Assembly: GCA_963727245.1 (NCBI GenBank)
Contig: CAVSFO010000001.1
Span: forward strand, 434,001 to 498,000
Origin: JBKQVT01 sp963727245
Lineage (GTDB): Bacteria; Planctomycetota; Planctomycetia; Pirellulales; Thermoguttaceae
DNA: 64,000 bases
Reading direction: 5' to 3'
Position 1 is the first letter of the stretch. The number at the start of each line of letters is the position of its first letter. Shown one piece after another: positions 1 through 7,874 of this stretch. The notes under the pieces are model-generated. The model did not search any database. It was not told the DNA's origin and saw only the letters and a list, made by a program, of their open reading frames with translations. Made by a program: the position numbers and the translations under genes.

Positions 1-1
1 G

Positions 2-361
2 GCCGTCCTCTCCACCGCCGGCAACCTCCCGGCCAAATACGTGATCCATGCGGTGGGGCCGGTGTGGAGCGGCGGGCATCGCGGCGAGGCCGAACTGCTC
101 TCCGCCGCCTACGGCCGCTCGCTGGAGTTGGCGGTGGGCGCCGCCTGCCACAGCATCGCCCTGCCCGCCTTGAGCACCGGGGCCTACCGCTATCCGATGG
201 ACCAGGCGGCGCGGATTGCCTTGAGCACGGCCTTGGATTTTCTTCGCCGGCATGGCGCGCCGGCGTTGGTCCGCTTCGTGCTCTTCGATGCCGGCGCCTA
301 TGGCGCGTTCGCCGCGGCCTTGGAAGAACTGGCCCCCGCCGGTGAATTGCCTCGCAATTGA
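2..361 (+). CDS. Macro-domain protein, 3' part only
   Basis: The window opens inside this gene; about 119 codons remain and the frame is open from base 2. The residues HAVGPVW followed by ALSTGAYRYP match the conserved core of macro domains, which bind ADP-ribose; bacterial members usually remove ADP-ribose from proteins or deacetylate O-acetyl-ADP-ribose. The remaining C-terminal part has the expected final helix and strand (LVRFVLFDAGAYGAF), so the 3' end looks intact. The ligand-binding N-terminal loop lies outside the window, so catalytic competence cannot be judged. It converges on the APC permease gene, with a large palindromic repeat between them. Confidence 0.85.
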   Translation, partial: AVLSTAGNLPAKYVIHAVGPVWSGGHRGEAELLSAAYGRSLELAVGAACHSIALPALSTGAYRYPMDQAARIALSTALDFLRRHGAPALVRFVLFDAGAYGAFAAALEELAPAGELPRN

Positions 362-388
362 TGGGCCGTATGGGGTGCCTGTTTTGGG

Positions 389-451
389 TGCCACTGGCTC
401 TGCCAGTGCATTTAGCCGTAGGCGGCCCCCGCACTGGCAGAGCCAGTGGCA
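389..451. repeat. Palindromic repeat, TGCCACTGGC family
   Basis: Two 21-base arms (389-409 and 431-451) are perfect inverted copies, each beginning or ending TGCCACTGGCTCTGCCAGTG, separated by 21 bases. It sits between the convergent macro-domain and permease genes and could fold as a terminator-like cruciform. Longer relatives built on TGCCACTGCTGG occur near 11.9 kb and 44.7 kb. Confidence 0.85.
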
Positions 452-495
452 CACTTGCCTTGGAAGAACTGGCCCCCGGAATCCCGCAAGGTCAT

Positions 496-1824
496 TTAGC
501 GGCGATCAAACCAACTCAGCACCACGCCCACCATCATAATGCCGATCGACCAGAGGGCCTCGTAACTTCGCTCGGTGCAGGCGTAGGAAAGACTGCCGTA
601 GAGCATGAACGCGCTGGAAAGACAGAACACGGCGGGCACCAGCGGATACCAGGGCACGCGGAAGGGCCGCGGCGTTTGCGGATCGCGGTAGCGGAGCACC
701 AGCAACGAAACGCCCACCAGCAGAAAGAAAAGGTAGAAGACCGGAGTGGTGAAAATCACCAGTTGCTTGAACCCCGGGCCGCTCAGCCCGAAACCGACAA
801 CCAGCGCCAGCGTCACGGCCGCCTGAATCAGCAGCGAGCGGGCGGGCGTCTGCCATCGCGGGCTCCAGCGTCCCAGCCAGGCGTAGAGCCGATGCTCGGT
901 TCCCATGGCATAGTAGATCCGCGCGCCGGTGAAAATCATGCCGTTGATCGCCCCCAGGGCGGAGATGCAGATCAACAGGCTAATCAACTGCACGCCCTTG
1001 GGACCGAGGCCGATTTGCAGCACGTTGGCGGCCACGCCCTCGCGCCGCGTGCCCTCGAGTCCCAGGGCATGGAGGAAGGCCAGGTTCAGCAGCACATAGA
1101 TGAGCGTGACGGCCGCGGTGCCCAGCAGCAACGCCCGCAGGATGTTCTTCCGCGGATTGCGGACCTCGGCGGCGACGAAGGCCATTTCACTCCAGCCGCC
1201 ATAGGCGAAGAGCACGAAGATCATGGCGAGATAGAAGTTCGTTTCCGCGGGCGGGGCCTGGGCGGCCGGCGAAGCCGCCGGCGCAACGAAGCACAGCCCG
1301 GCCACGACAATCGCCACCAGGCCCAGTACTTTGACGGCGGTGAGTAAATTTTGCGTCCATCTGCTTTCCCGCACGCCGAGGAGATTGATGCCGCTGAGGA
1401 CGAGGATGGCGCTGGCGGCATAGACGACCAGCGCCCGCCTTCCCTGGCCTATGGGCCAAAGTCGATTGGCATAGTCCGCGAAGACGTAAGCCAGGAGCCC
1501 GATATTCCCCGGCCGCACCACCCAAAGCTGGGCCCAGGCGAAGAGGAAGCCCGTCTTCCGCCCCAGGGCGCGGGTGAGATAGACGTAGTCGCCGCCGTCC
1601 CGAGGGTAGGCGGTGGCCAATTCCGCGTAGCAGAGCGCACCCAGCAGCGCCAGCAGGCCCCCCAAGACCCAAACGCCCATCAACCACCAGGCATTCGGCA
1701 CGGCGCCGGCAATCAACCAGCTCGACTCGTAGATCGTCGAGCCGATGATGATGCCCACGATGATGGAGGTCGAATCCAGCAGCGTCAACTGGCGGCGCGG
1801 CCCGGCCTGTGAATCGTTCGGCAT
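496..1824 (-). CDS. APC-family amino acid permease
   Basis: The 442-residue product is a polytopic inner-membrane protein of the amino acid-polyamine-organocation superfamily, which moves amino acids by proton- or solute-coupled exchange. The N-terminus has the family signature (SIIVGIIIGSTIYESSW, roughly residues 20-36), in which glycines of the first membrane helix form the substrate site, followed by about eleven further hydrophobic segments and the typical PRDGGDYVYL loop at about residues 75-84. Length is normal for the family. It lies 4 bases downstream of an ECF sigma factor on the same strand, so the two are probably co-transcribed. The substrate cannot be inferred; closest in style to LAT/YhdG-like exchangers. 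Confidence 0.9.
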   Translation of the reverse strand: MPNDSQAGPRRQLTLLDSTSIIVGIIIGSTIYESSWLIAGAVPNAWWLMGVWVLGGLLALLGALCYAELATAYPRDGGDYVYLTRALGRKTGFLFAWAQLWVVRPGNIGLLAYVFADYANRLWPIGQGRRALVVYAASAILVLSGINLLGVRESRWTQNLLTAVKVLGLVAIVVAGLCFVAPAASPAAQAPPAETNFYLAMIFVLFAYGGWSEMAFVAAEVRNPRKNILRALLLGTAAVTLIYVLLNLAFLHALGLEGTRREGVAANVLQIGLGPKGVQLISLLICISALGAINGMIFTGARIYYAMGTEHRLYAWLGRWSPRWQTPARSLLIQAAVTLALVVGFGLSGPGFKQLVIFTTPVFYLFFLLVGVSLLVLRYRDPQTPRPFRVPWYPLVPAVFCLSSAFMLYGSLSYACTERSYEALWSIGIMMVGVVLSWFDRR

Positions 1825-1828
1825 CGGC

Positions 1829-2415
1829 TCAACTGGCGGCCGGGTTCATGCCGGCGCGACGGAGCTTGTTGCGGGCGCGGCTGAGAATGGGACCGATGCT
1901 GTTCTCCGGCATGCCGATCACAGTGCTGATTTCCTGATAGCTCTTGCCCTCCAGGTGGAACAGCCGAACCACCTGGGCCTCGGTCCCCTGCAGGCCGCCC
2001 AACAGCCGCTCCACTTCCTCCTGATCGCTCAGGCGCTCCTCGACGCCGGGACGCGGATCGGCGGCGTTCTGGGGCGCGCCTCGGCGGCGCCCTCGCCCAG
2101 CCGGGAAGCCGACTTGCGATGGAGCAACTCGCGGACCACAATCCGCCGCGCCACCACCGTCAGATAGGTCGCCAGGCTGCTTTGACCGCGGAAGCTGCGC
2201 AAGAGAGCGAAGTCGCCCTTGATGACGGCCAAAAAGACCTCGGCCGTGAGATCGTCGCGGTCCTGCGGGCCCAGGCGCATGCTGCGGGCTTGCGCCGCAT
2301 GGTTGATGACGTGGACGACCAGGCCTACGAAGCGATCGACGAAGTCCTCCCACGCCCTGGACTTCCTTTGCAGGCAACGTTCCAGCAGGTTGCGATCGAT
2401 CTCGGATAGACCCAC
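1829..2415 (-). CDS. ECF-type RNA polymerase sigma factor (frameshifted)
   Basis: Two reading frames together give one sigma factor of about 195 residues. The first part (start at 2415) holds region 2, with AWEDFVDRFVGLVVHV and DDLTAEVFLAVIKGDF for core binding and -10 recognition. The second holds region 4, with LFHLEGKSYQEISTVIGMP as the helix-turn-helix that reads the -35 element. The shift lies near 2071-2074 in a run of four G on the plus strand; a fifth base there would restore one frame. No anti-sigma gene is adjacent. The next gene downstream is the APC permease, 4 bases away. Extracytoplasmic-function factors redirect RNA polymerase in response to a signal not visible here. Confidence 0.8.
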
Positions 2416-2641
2416 GCGATGATTCCCCTACGACAACTGATTCTAAACTCGATTGGACAAAGAAACAAGCCTGGAACCCGCGTAAAGGTGCCCATAGCAC
2501 ACCTTGCGGGGTTGACGCCCGAGGGGCGTTTGACTACGATTTTACGTGGTTCGGCCCCCGCTTTGGAGGCTGCAAGTACTTTCATGGCAAGGGCTTTGGA
2601 AGCAGCCCTGCCGTCACCGCCGTGTAGGAAAGGCGCCGGGT

Positions 2642-2914
2642 ATGCCGCATGTCGTCTGCGAGCCCTGCTATGAATGCAAGTATACGGACTGTGCCCCGGT
2701 CTGCCCGGTCGAGGCTTTTCGCGAGGCCGAGAAGATGCTCTACATCGACCCGGGCGTTTGCATCGACTGCGAGGCTTGCGTGCCGATGTGCCCGGTCAAT
2801 GCCATCTTCCTCGACGAGAACGTGCCGCCGCAGTGGCGGCGATTTATCGAGGAGAACGCCCAGCAGGCGCCGAAGCTGCCCATGATCAATCGGAAGAAAG
2901 AGCGGGGGAAGTGA
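2642..2914 (+). CDS. Ferredoxin, 4Fe-4S dicluster type
   Basis: A 90-residue small electron carrier. Cysteines at about residues 6, 9, 12, 17 and 21 (the last followed by Pro) and a second set in GVCIDCEACVPMCPVNAI give the pattern of seven- or eight-iron bacterial ferredoxins of the FdxA kind, which end with a short helical tail such as the one seen here (WRRFIEENAQQ). The start ATG at 2642 is preferred because the family begins with MPHVV and a purine-rich AGGAAAGG stretch precedes it; the frame is open further upstream but that extension has no family match. It stands alone, so its redox partner is unknown. Confidence 0.9.
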   Translation: MPHVVCEPCYECKYTDCAPVCPVEAFREAEKMLYIDPGVCIDCEACVPMCPVNAIFLDENVPPQWRRFIEENAQQAPKLPMINRKKERGK

Positions 2915-2937
2915 GGGGAAGGATTAGGGATTAGCGC

Positions 2938-3011
2938 GTAGGTCAGGCACTCTGTGCCTGACAGGAGGCGCGCTGAGTCCCGAGATGTCAGGCACGGGGT
3001 GCCTGACCTAC
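2938..3011. repeat. Nested palindrome, GTAGGTCAGGCAC family
   Basis: Outer arms GTAGGTCAGGCA (2938-2949) and TGCCTGACCTAC (3000-3011) are perfectly inverted. Each half also folds on itself (2943-2961 and 2988-3006, stem TCAGGCAC). It lies between the ferredoxin and HNH genes, which converge on it, and resembles dispersed palindromic units common in planctomycete genomes. Confidence 0.8.
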
Positions 3012-3043
3012 GTTCTACGTTCTTACGCCCTCGGCTCGCGGCG

Positions 3044-3762
3044 TTACTCGCGCGCGCCGATATCCCAATGGATGCCGTCCAGCCAGATACGCCAGCTCTC
3101 GTACTTGGGATTGTCCAACTTCAAGGCGAGCAAGGGGTTTCGCTTCGGTTTCACGGGGTGGCGGACGAGTTTCATTTTGGCCTCGTGCGGCGTGCGGCCG
3201 CCCTTACGCACATTGCACGCCAGGCAGGCGCAGACGATGTTTTCCCAGGTGGTCATTCCCCCGCGGCTGCGCGGGAGCACGTGGTCGAGGCTCAGTTGAT
3301 GGATGGGGAAGTGCCGGCCGCAGGTACCTGGCACGAATGGCCGTCCCGGGCCAGCACGTTGCGGCGATTCAGGTGCAGGTTCTGTTTGGGGAGGCGGTCG
3401 TAGGTCAAGAGGCGAATGACGCGCGGCACCTGGATCTGAAAATTCACCGCCCGAATCCAATCTTCGTGCGGTCGTTTGCCGCTGGCACGCAAGCTGCACC
3501 ATTGCCGCCAAGACTCGAAGGTATAATTGGCAAATACACCGTCTTCATGGTGGATCACTTCGGCCAGCTCACGGCACAAGAGCGCGAACGCCCGGCGGAC
3601 CCCGATGACGTGGACCGCCATGTAGAGCCGGTTCAGGACCAGGATGCTGGCTTGTAATGCAACGGATGGGGGAGGCGGCGGCGGAGAACCATCGCCCAGC
3701 GCGGCTAGGTGCGCGTGGCGCAGGCGGGACAGCCGCTGGTGGGTTGCAGGGACCCCTCGCAC
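3044..3762 (-). CDS. HNH endonuclease (frameshifted)
   Basis: Two overlapping frames join into one protein of about 235 residues. The first holds the N-terminal part seen in planctomycete and other HNH proteins (SILVLNRLYMAVHVIGVRRAF, here about residues 39-58). The second begins in the zinc/HNH core, CGRHFPIHQLSLDHVLPRSRGG, with the catalytic DHV and the later NIVCACLACNVRKGG supplying the second cysteine pair. The break is at about 3326-3333, inside the first CxxC, and coincides with the 10-base palindrome CAGGTACCTG; two extra bases or one missing base explain it. The true start is uncertain: no good start codon precedes the conserved part, and the Pro-rich leader from 3762 may be spurious. 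These nucleases cut DNA, but the biological target is unknown. Confidence 0.75.
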
Positions 3763-4107
3763 CTATGCACTCCTTCCTCGTCGAGCGGGATTGCGGAAAC
3801 TCGGCGGAGATCTGCCGGCACCGAGCCGGGAAAAATCCCCTTTCCGCCGTCCCCATGACGACCAAAATGATCGACTCCATTGTAGCCGAACTGCGGCCGC
3901 GACGCCAGATCTGCCTCTGGTGGGGAATAGAAGCATCGCACCCCGGCGTTGCCCTGTCGCGGCGAAAAAATGGCCGTTTGCAGGAAAAAATTCTCCAAGA
4001 CGCCTTGCCTTGACCGCGGGACTCGCATTAGGATGAGATATCCAGACGGTGACGTCCAGTCTATTCTCAGGATCGGCGCGGGCCACTAGCCATCGGGAGT
4101 GAATCCA
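3763..4107. other. Intergenic stretch without a recognisable gene
   Basis: Between the divergent HNH and zinc-ribbon genes. Only short overlapping open frames without coding character occur, and I see no strong repeat. The start-proximal part (4000-4107) is somewhat AT-richer and would hold the promoter of the downstream gene; a GGGAG motif at 4094-4098 lies 9 bases before its ATG. Confidence 0.5.
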
Positions 4108-4422
4108 ATGATTCGGTACTCATGCGATCTGTGCAAGCGGAATCTCGATCCGGAAGACGACCTCCGCTACGTGGTCAAGGTCGAAGTCTACGCCGCTTTG
4201 GATTCGGCGGCCGCCAATGAAGACGAAGATGATCGCGATCACCTCCAAGAAATCCAGGACGTGCTCGAACGCCTGGAAGACGCCGACGACGACCAGATCG
4301 GCGACGACGTGTATCAGCAGTTGCGTTTCGACCTCTGCCCCGAATGCCGAAAGAAGTTCCTCAAGAACCCCTTGGGCCGCGAGGTAGCCATCGCCAAGGT
4401 GGTCGGCTTCAGCAAGAACTGA
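4108..4422 (+). CDS. Acidic CxxC...CxxC protein of unknown function
   Basis: A 104-residue protein not recognised by function. It begins MIRYSCDLCKR, with a CxxC at residues 6-9, ends with a second CxxC in FDLCPECRKKF, and has a strongly acidic centre (NEDEDDRDHLQEIQDV). The paired CxxC motifs suggest a split zinc ribbon that brings the two ends together. ATG 4108 is chosen over GTG 4099 because a GGGAG motif sits at a proper distance before 4108. It precedes the isopropylmalate dehydrogenase-like gene by 155 bases and may be transcribed on its own. Confidence 0.75.
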   Translation: MIRYSCDLCKRNLDPEDDLRYVVKVEVYAALDSAAANEDEDDRDHLQEIQDVLERLEDADDDQIGDDVYQQLRFDLCPECRKKFLKNPLGREVAIAKVVGFSKN

Positions 4423-4577
4423 GCGGCGGCCGGCCGCGACCCTTCTTTTCCCACCGCGGCTGCGCCGTCTCCCGCCGCCGGCCGGGCTGTTGTAGAATCG
4501 GCGCAGGCCGTTTACAATAACCGGATTGCGGCGATTGTCCGGCCGCACTCCCCTCTTGCAGAAACGGAAGCCCCATC

Positions 4578-5648
4578 GTGACCAGCAACGACATCCTCAA
4601 GGTCGCCGTCATCGGCGGCGACGGCACCGGGCCGGAAGTGACGGCCGAAGGCGTGAAGGTCCTCAAGGCCGTGGCCAAACTCGAAGGCATCCGCTACGAG
4701 CTCACGGACTTCGACCTCGGCGGCGAGCGCTACTTGAAGACCGGCGAGGTGCTGCCCCCCGCCACGCTGGAAGAACTCCGCGGCTACCGCGCCATCCTGC
4801 TGGGCGCCGTCGGCCATCCCGACGTGCCGCCGGGAATCATGGAGAAGGGGCTGCTCCTGGAGCTGCGCTTCCGCTTCGATCAGTACATCAACCTCCGCCC
4901 GGTGAAATTGTTCCCCGGCGTGGAGACCCCGCTGGCCGGCAAAGGGCCCGACGACATCGACTTCGTCGTCGTCCGCGAGAATACCGAAGACCTCTACTGC
5001 GGCGTGGGCGGATTCCTCAAGAAGGGCACGCCCGACGAAGTCGCCATGCAGACCGCCGTCTACACCCGCAAGGGCTGCGAGCGCTGCATCCGCTGGGCTT
5101 TCGACTACACCCGCAAGCGAAACAAGAAAAAGCAGCTCACCCTGGTGGCCAAGACCAACGTGCTCACCTTCGGCCACGACCTGTGGTGGCGCACCTTCCA
5201 GGACGTGGCCCGCGAATACCCCGACATCAAGGCCGATTACAACCACGTCGACGCCTGCTGCATGTGGATGATCAAGAATCCCGAGTATTTCGACGTCATC
5301 GTGACCACGAACATGTTCGGCGACATCATCACCGACCTGGCCGGCATCCTGCAGGGCGGCATGGGCGTGGCGGCCGGCGGCAACATCAATCCCCAGCCCG
5401 GCGGCACCAGCATGTTCGAGCCCATGGGCGGCAGCGCGCCGAAGTACACCGGCAAGAATGTGATCAACCCCATCGCCGCCATCAGCGCCACGGCGATGTT
5501 GCTGGAGCACAGCGGATATCCCCAGGCCGCCGCCCGCGTGATGAACGCCATTCAGATCGTCACCGGCACGAAGATGAAGAGCCAGGCCGCCGGACGCATG
5601 GGTTACGGCACCCGAGAGGTCGGCGACCTGGTGTGCGAGAGGTTGTAG
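4578..5648 (+). CDS. leuB: 3-isopropylmalate dehydrogenase-type enzyme
   Basis: A 356-residue member of the isocitrate/isopropylmalate dehydrogenase family. The N-terminal KVAVIGGDGTGPEVTAEGVK, the ENTEDLYCGVGGF segment of the substrate site and the TNMFGDIITDLAGIL metal-binding helix are all present, and the C-terminal NAD-binding GGTSMFEPMGGSAPKYTGK is clear. The enzyme oxidises and decarboxylates 3-isopropylmalate in leucine synthesis; the close tartrate dehydrogenase branch cannot be fully excluded because no other leu gene is nearby. The start is GTG at 4578. The next gene, an oxoamine synthase, follows after about 107 bases containing a GGGACC-type repeat. Confidence 0.85.
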   Translation: MTSNDILKVAVIGGDGTGPEVTAEGVKVLKAVAKLEGIRYELTDFDLGGERYLKTGEVLPPATLEELRGYRAILLGAVGHPDVPPGIMEKGLLLELRFRFDQYINLRPVKLFPGVETPLAGKGPDDIDFVVVRENTEDLYCGVGGFLKKGTPDEVAMQTAVYTRKGCERCIRWAFDYTRKRNKKKQLTLVAKTNVLTFGHDLWWRTFQDVAREYPDIKADYNHVDACCMWMIKNPEYFDVIVTTNMFGDIITDLAGILQGGMGVAAGGNINPQPGGTSMFEPMGGSAPKYTGKNVINPIAAISATAMLLEHSGYPQAAARVMNAIQIVTGTKMKSQAAGRMGYGTREVGDLVCERL

Positions 5649-5650
5649 GA

Positions 5651-5675
5651 GGGACCGGGGGCCGGGGACCAGGGG
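5651..5675. repeat. GGGACC(A/G)GGGGCC low-complexity repeat
   Basis: Short run of the unit GGGACC, with G or A variants, just after the dehydrogenase stop codon. The same run recurs near 13304, 37951, 40713, 49450, 51611 and 51875, always between genes. Confidence 0.75.
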
Positions 5676-5755
5676 ATTGGAAAAGCCCCCCGACTGCGTT
5701 GGGGGGGCTGCGTGGTCTTACGCTTGCGGTTTCGCATGAATCCCGCACTACGCCC

Positions 5756-6955
5756 ATGAACCAACCGCCACGCCCCCTGATGCAAAGCCCGCCGGGCGCG
5801 GAGACCGTGATCGACGGCCGCCGCTACCTGTATTTCGTGGGCACCGGCTACTTGGGCTTGCAGGGGCGTCCCGAAGTGATCCGCGCGGCCTGCGAGGCCG
5901 CCCAACAATACGGCGTCGGCAGCGGCACAACCCGGGCCGGATACGGCACCACGCCGCCGCTGGTGGAACTGGAGCGGCTGGCCGCCGAACTGCTGGCCGC
6001 CGAGGCCGCCTTCCACTTCCCCTCCGGCTACGTAGGCAATCATATCCTGGTCGCCGCCTTGGCCGGCGCCTATGACGCCGTGCTGCTGGATGAGTTGGCC
6101 CACTACTGCCTCGTCGAGGCGGCCCAATCGACCGGCCGGCCCGTCTTCCGCTTTCGCCACTGCGATCCGGCCGCGCTCGGGACCGTTCTCAAGACGCAGC
6201 TTGGGCCGGGCCAACGGCCGCTTGTGATGACCGACGGCGTCTTTGCCGCCCGCGGCGACATCGCCCCGCTGGCCGAGTATCGCGGCGTGTTGGCCGACTA
6301 TCCCGGCGCGCTGCTCCTGGTCGACGACGCCCACGGCCTGGGCGTGCTGGGCCAGCACGGCCGCGGCACGCTCGAACATGCCGGGGGACTGTCCCAATTT
6401 TCGTTCAACGAAAATGGGACTGTCCCCTTGGGAAGCGCGACAGTCATCAACGATCTGCCCGACGACCGGCCGGGCGTGGGGCCGCGGTTATATTGTTCCG
6501 GCACGCTGAGCAAGGCGTTGGGCGGCTATGGCGGCATCATTGCCGGCAGCCGGCGGTGGATCGAGCGGCTGAAGGCCGGCTCGCACTGGTACGACGGCGC
6601 CAGTCCGCCGCCCCCGCCGATCGTTGCGGCGTCAGCCCGGGCGCTGGAATTGGTGCTGGCCGAGCCGCAGTTGCGCGTGCGGTTGCGGGAGAACGTCGGC
6701 CGGCTCCGTGCCGGCCTGGCTCGGCTCGGCCTGCCGTGCGATCAGACGCCGTCGCCGATCGTTTGCCTCCGCCTGGGCACGGCCGACGAGATGCGTGGCA
6801 TCCAGGCCGGCTTGATGGCCCGGGGCATCCTGATCGCGTACATGGCCGCCTACGCCGGCTTGGACAGCGAGGGGGCGTTGCGGCTGGCCGTCTTCGCCAC
6901 GCACACGGCGGAGATGATCGACCGGCTCCTCGATGGCCTGCAGGGCCTGCTTTGA
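5756..6955 (+). CDS. Alpha-oxoamine synthase (AONS/KBL/SPT-like) with a repeat insertion
   Basis: A 399-residue PLP-dependent enzyme of the group containing 8-amino-7-oxononanoate synthase, glycine C-acetyltransferase and serine palmitoyltransferase; these join an amino acid to an acyl-CoA. The family landmarks are GVGSGTTRAGYGTT near residue 62, VDDAHGLGVLG (PLP-binding Asp and His) and GTLSKALGGYGG with the PLP lysine. Between the last two, where relatives have a short variable loop, the residues GLSQFSFNENGTVPL are encoded by a palindromic repeat at 6384-6427 inserted in frame. ATG 5756 is used; an ATG at 5736 is out of frame. Which acyl-CoA and amino acid are used is not evident. No biotin genes are nearby, so a lipid-related role is as likely. 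Confidence 0.85.
   Translation: MNQPPRPLMQSPPGAETVIDGRRYLYFVGTGYLGLQGRPEVIRAACEAAQQYGVGSGTTRAGYGTTPPLVELERLAAELLAAEAAFHFPSGYVGNHILVAALAGAYDAVLLDELAHYCLVEAAQSTGRPVFRFRHCDPAALGTVLKTQLGPGQRPLVMTDGVFAARGDIAPLAEYRGVLADYPGALLLVDDAHGLGVLGQHGRGTLEHAGGLSQFSFNENGTVPLGSATVINDLPDDRPGVGPRLYCSGTLSKALGGYGGIIAGSRRWIERLKAGSHWYDGASPPPPPIVAASARALELVLAEPQLRVRLRENVGRLRAGLARLGLPCDQTPSPIVCLRLGTADEMRGIQAGLMARGILIAYMAAYAGLDSEGALRLAVFATHTAEMIDRLLDGLQGLL
6384..6427. repeat. GGGGACTGTCCC palindromic element inside a coding gene
   Basis: The arms GGGGACTGTCCCAATTTTCG and CGAAAATGGGACTGTCCCC face each other and form an almost perfect hairpin with only one base of length difference. The same arms occur in intergenic elements near 35.1, 45.9 and 55.0 kb. 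Here the unit keeps the reading frame of the oxoamine synthase gene and adds roughly 15 residues. Confidence 0.9.
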
Positions 6956-7294
6956 GCGGCGGCACGGGCGTCTGCGGACACCCGGCCCACAGAATTGGTC
7001 CCGGCATGGCGGGGCTTTAAGACCTTAAGTAATGACTACAAAACATCTTAGGTGCGTGTTTCTGGGGCTTGCTTTAACGATCCCGGCGGCATTAAAATAA
7101 AGGGGCTCAAATTTTAATCGGCTGTCCAATGAGCAGCTCTATTAGCGACGGTAGGTGCCAGAAGCCGCGCCCACGCAAGCCCATGCAATTCGCGACAAAA
7201 CAACGGTTCTTGACGCCTGGACTGTGAGTTGGCGGAAGGAGAGAGGGTGGGTTGAAAGGGTCGGTAAACTCGAACAACAAAATGAGGAGTTACA
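6956..7294. other. Intergenic, AT-richer leader of the following gene
   Basis: No convincing gene. From about 7015 the composition becomes clearly richer in A and T than the surroundings (for example ATTAAAATAAAG near 7091), and this continues through the next gene, suggesting that both were acquired together. A strong ribosome-binding motif GAGGAG is found at about 7282-7287. Confidence 0.6.
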
Positions 7295-7780
7295 ATGTCC
7301 CTGCTCGCTGAGGAAGTAGTCGAGGAGTGGCTGAACCGAAACGGTTACTTTACGATTCGCGGCATCAAGGCCGGTGTAAGTCAAATCGACATCCTTGCCA
7401 TCAAGCCACTAGACGGACAGCACGAATGCCGCCACATTGAAGTCTCGTTGTCTATCAATCCAATTAGCTACATGACAGTTCACAATGCGAGAAAGCTGGA
7501 CGATGCCGAACTCACGGAGCAGGTTCAGAAATGGATTGAGAAGAAGTTCGATCAGCCTCGCATAACGGAACTCCGGCGATCCCTGTGTCCCGGAAACTGG
7601 ATAAAGGAACTCGTGGTTGGTAAAGTCAAACATGAGGAGGAGATTGAACTAATCAGGCAGGCCGGGGTTATCGTCCACCAACTGAAGGACGTTCTGTCCG
7701 AAATGGCCGAAGAAAACACAATCGTCCAATCTGCGATTGGTGCCGACTTGTTTGATCTCATGCAAATCCAGTGGGGCTAA
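7295..7780 (+). CDS. PD-(D/E)XK nuclease-like protein of unknown function
   Basis: A 161-residue protein that I do not recognise by name. The N-terminal helix (LLAEEVVEEWLNRNGYFTIRG) followed by GVSQIDILAIKP and CRHIEVSLS resembles the core of PD-(D/E)XK restriction-like folds, where an Asp on one strand and a Glu on the next bind metal; the last catalytic residue would be Ser rather than Lys, so it may be a variant or inactive fold. A strong Shine-Dalgarno motif lies 8 bases upstream, unlike most neighbours. Its lower GC and different codon use point to horizontal transfer. No methylase or partner gene is adjacent. Confidence 0.6.
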   Translation: MSLLAEEVVEEWLNRNGYFTIRGIKAGVSQIDILAIKPLDGQHECRHIEVSLSINPISYMTVHNARKLDDAELTEQVQKWIEKKFDQPRITELRRSLCPGNWIKELVVGKVKHEEEIELIRQAGVIVHQLKDVLSEMAEENTIVQSAIGADLFDLMQIQWG

Positions 7781-7874
7781 GCAAAAGTGCGTCCGGGACT
7801 GAGTTACAGCAGGTCTCAGTTGGTTTCTTGTAGCCCAACTTGCCAACGCTAACCGCGTCCGCTCTGGCCCGCCA

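Noticed and set aside
1829..2415. Programmed ribosomal frameshifting as explanation of the split genes
   Set aside because: The shift sites are different short runs without a common slippery heptamer or stimulator, go in both directions and affect unrelated genes; indel errors are simpler.
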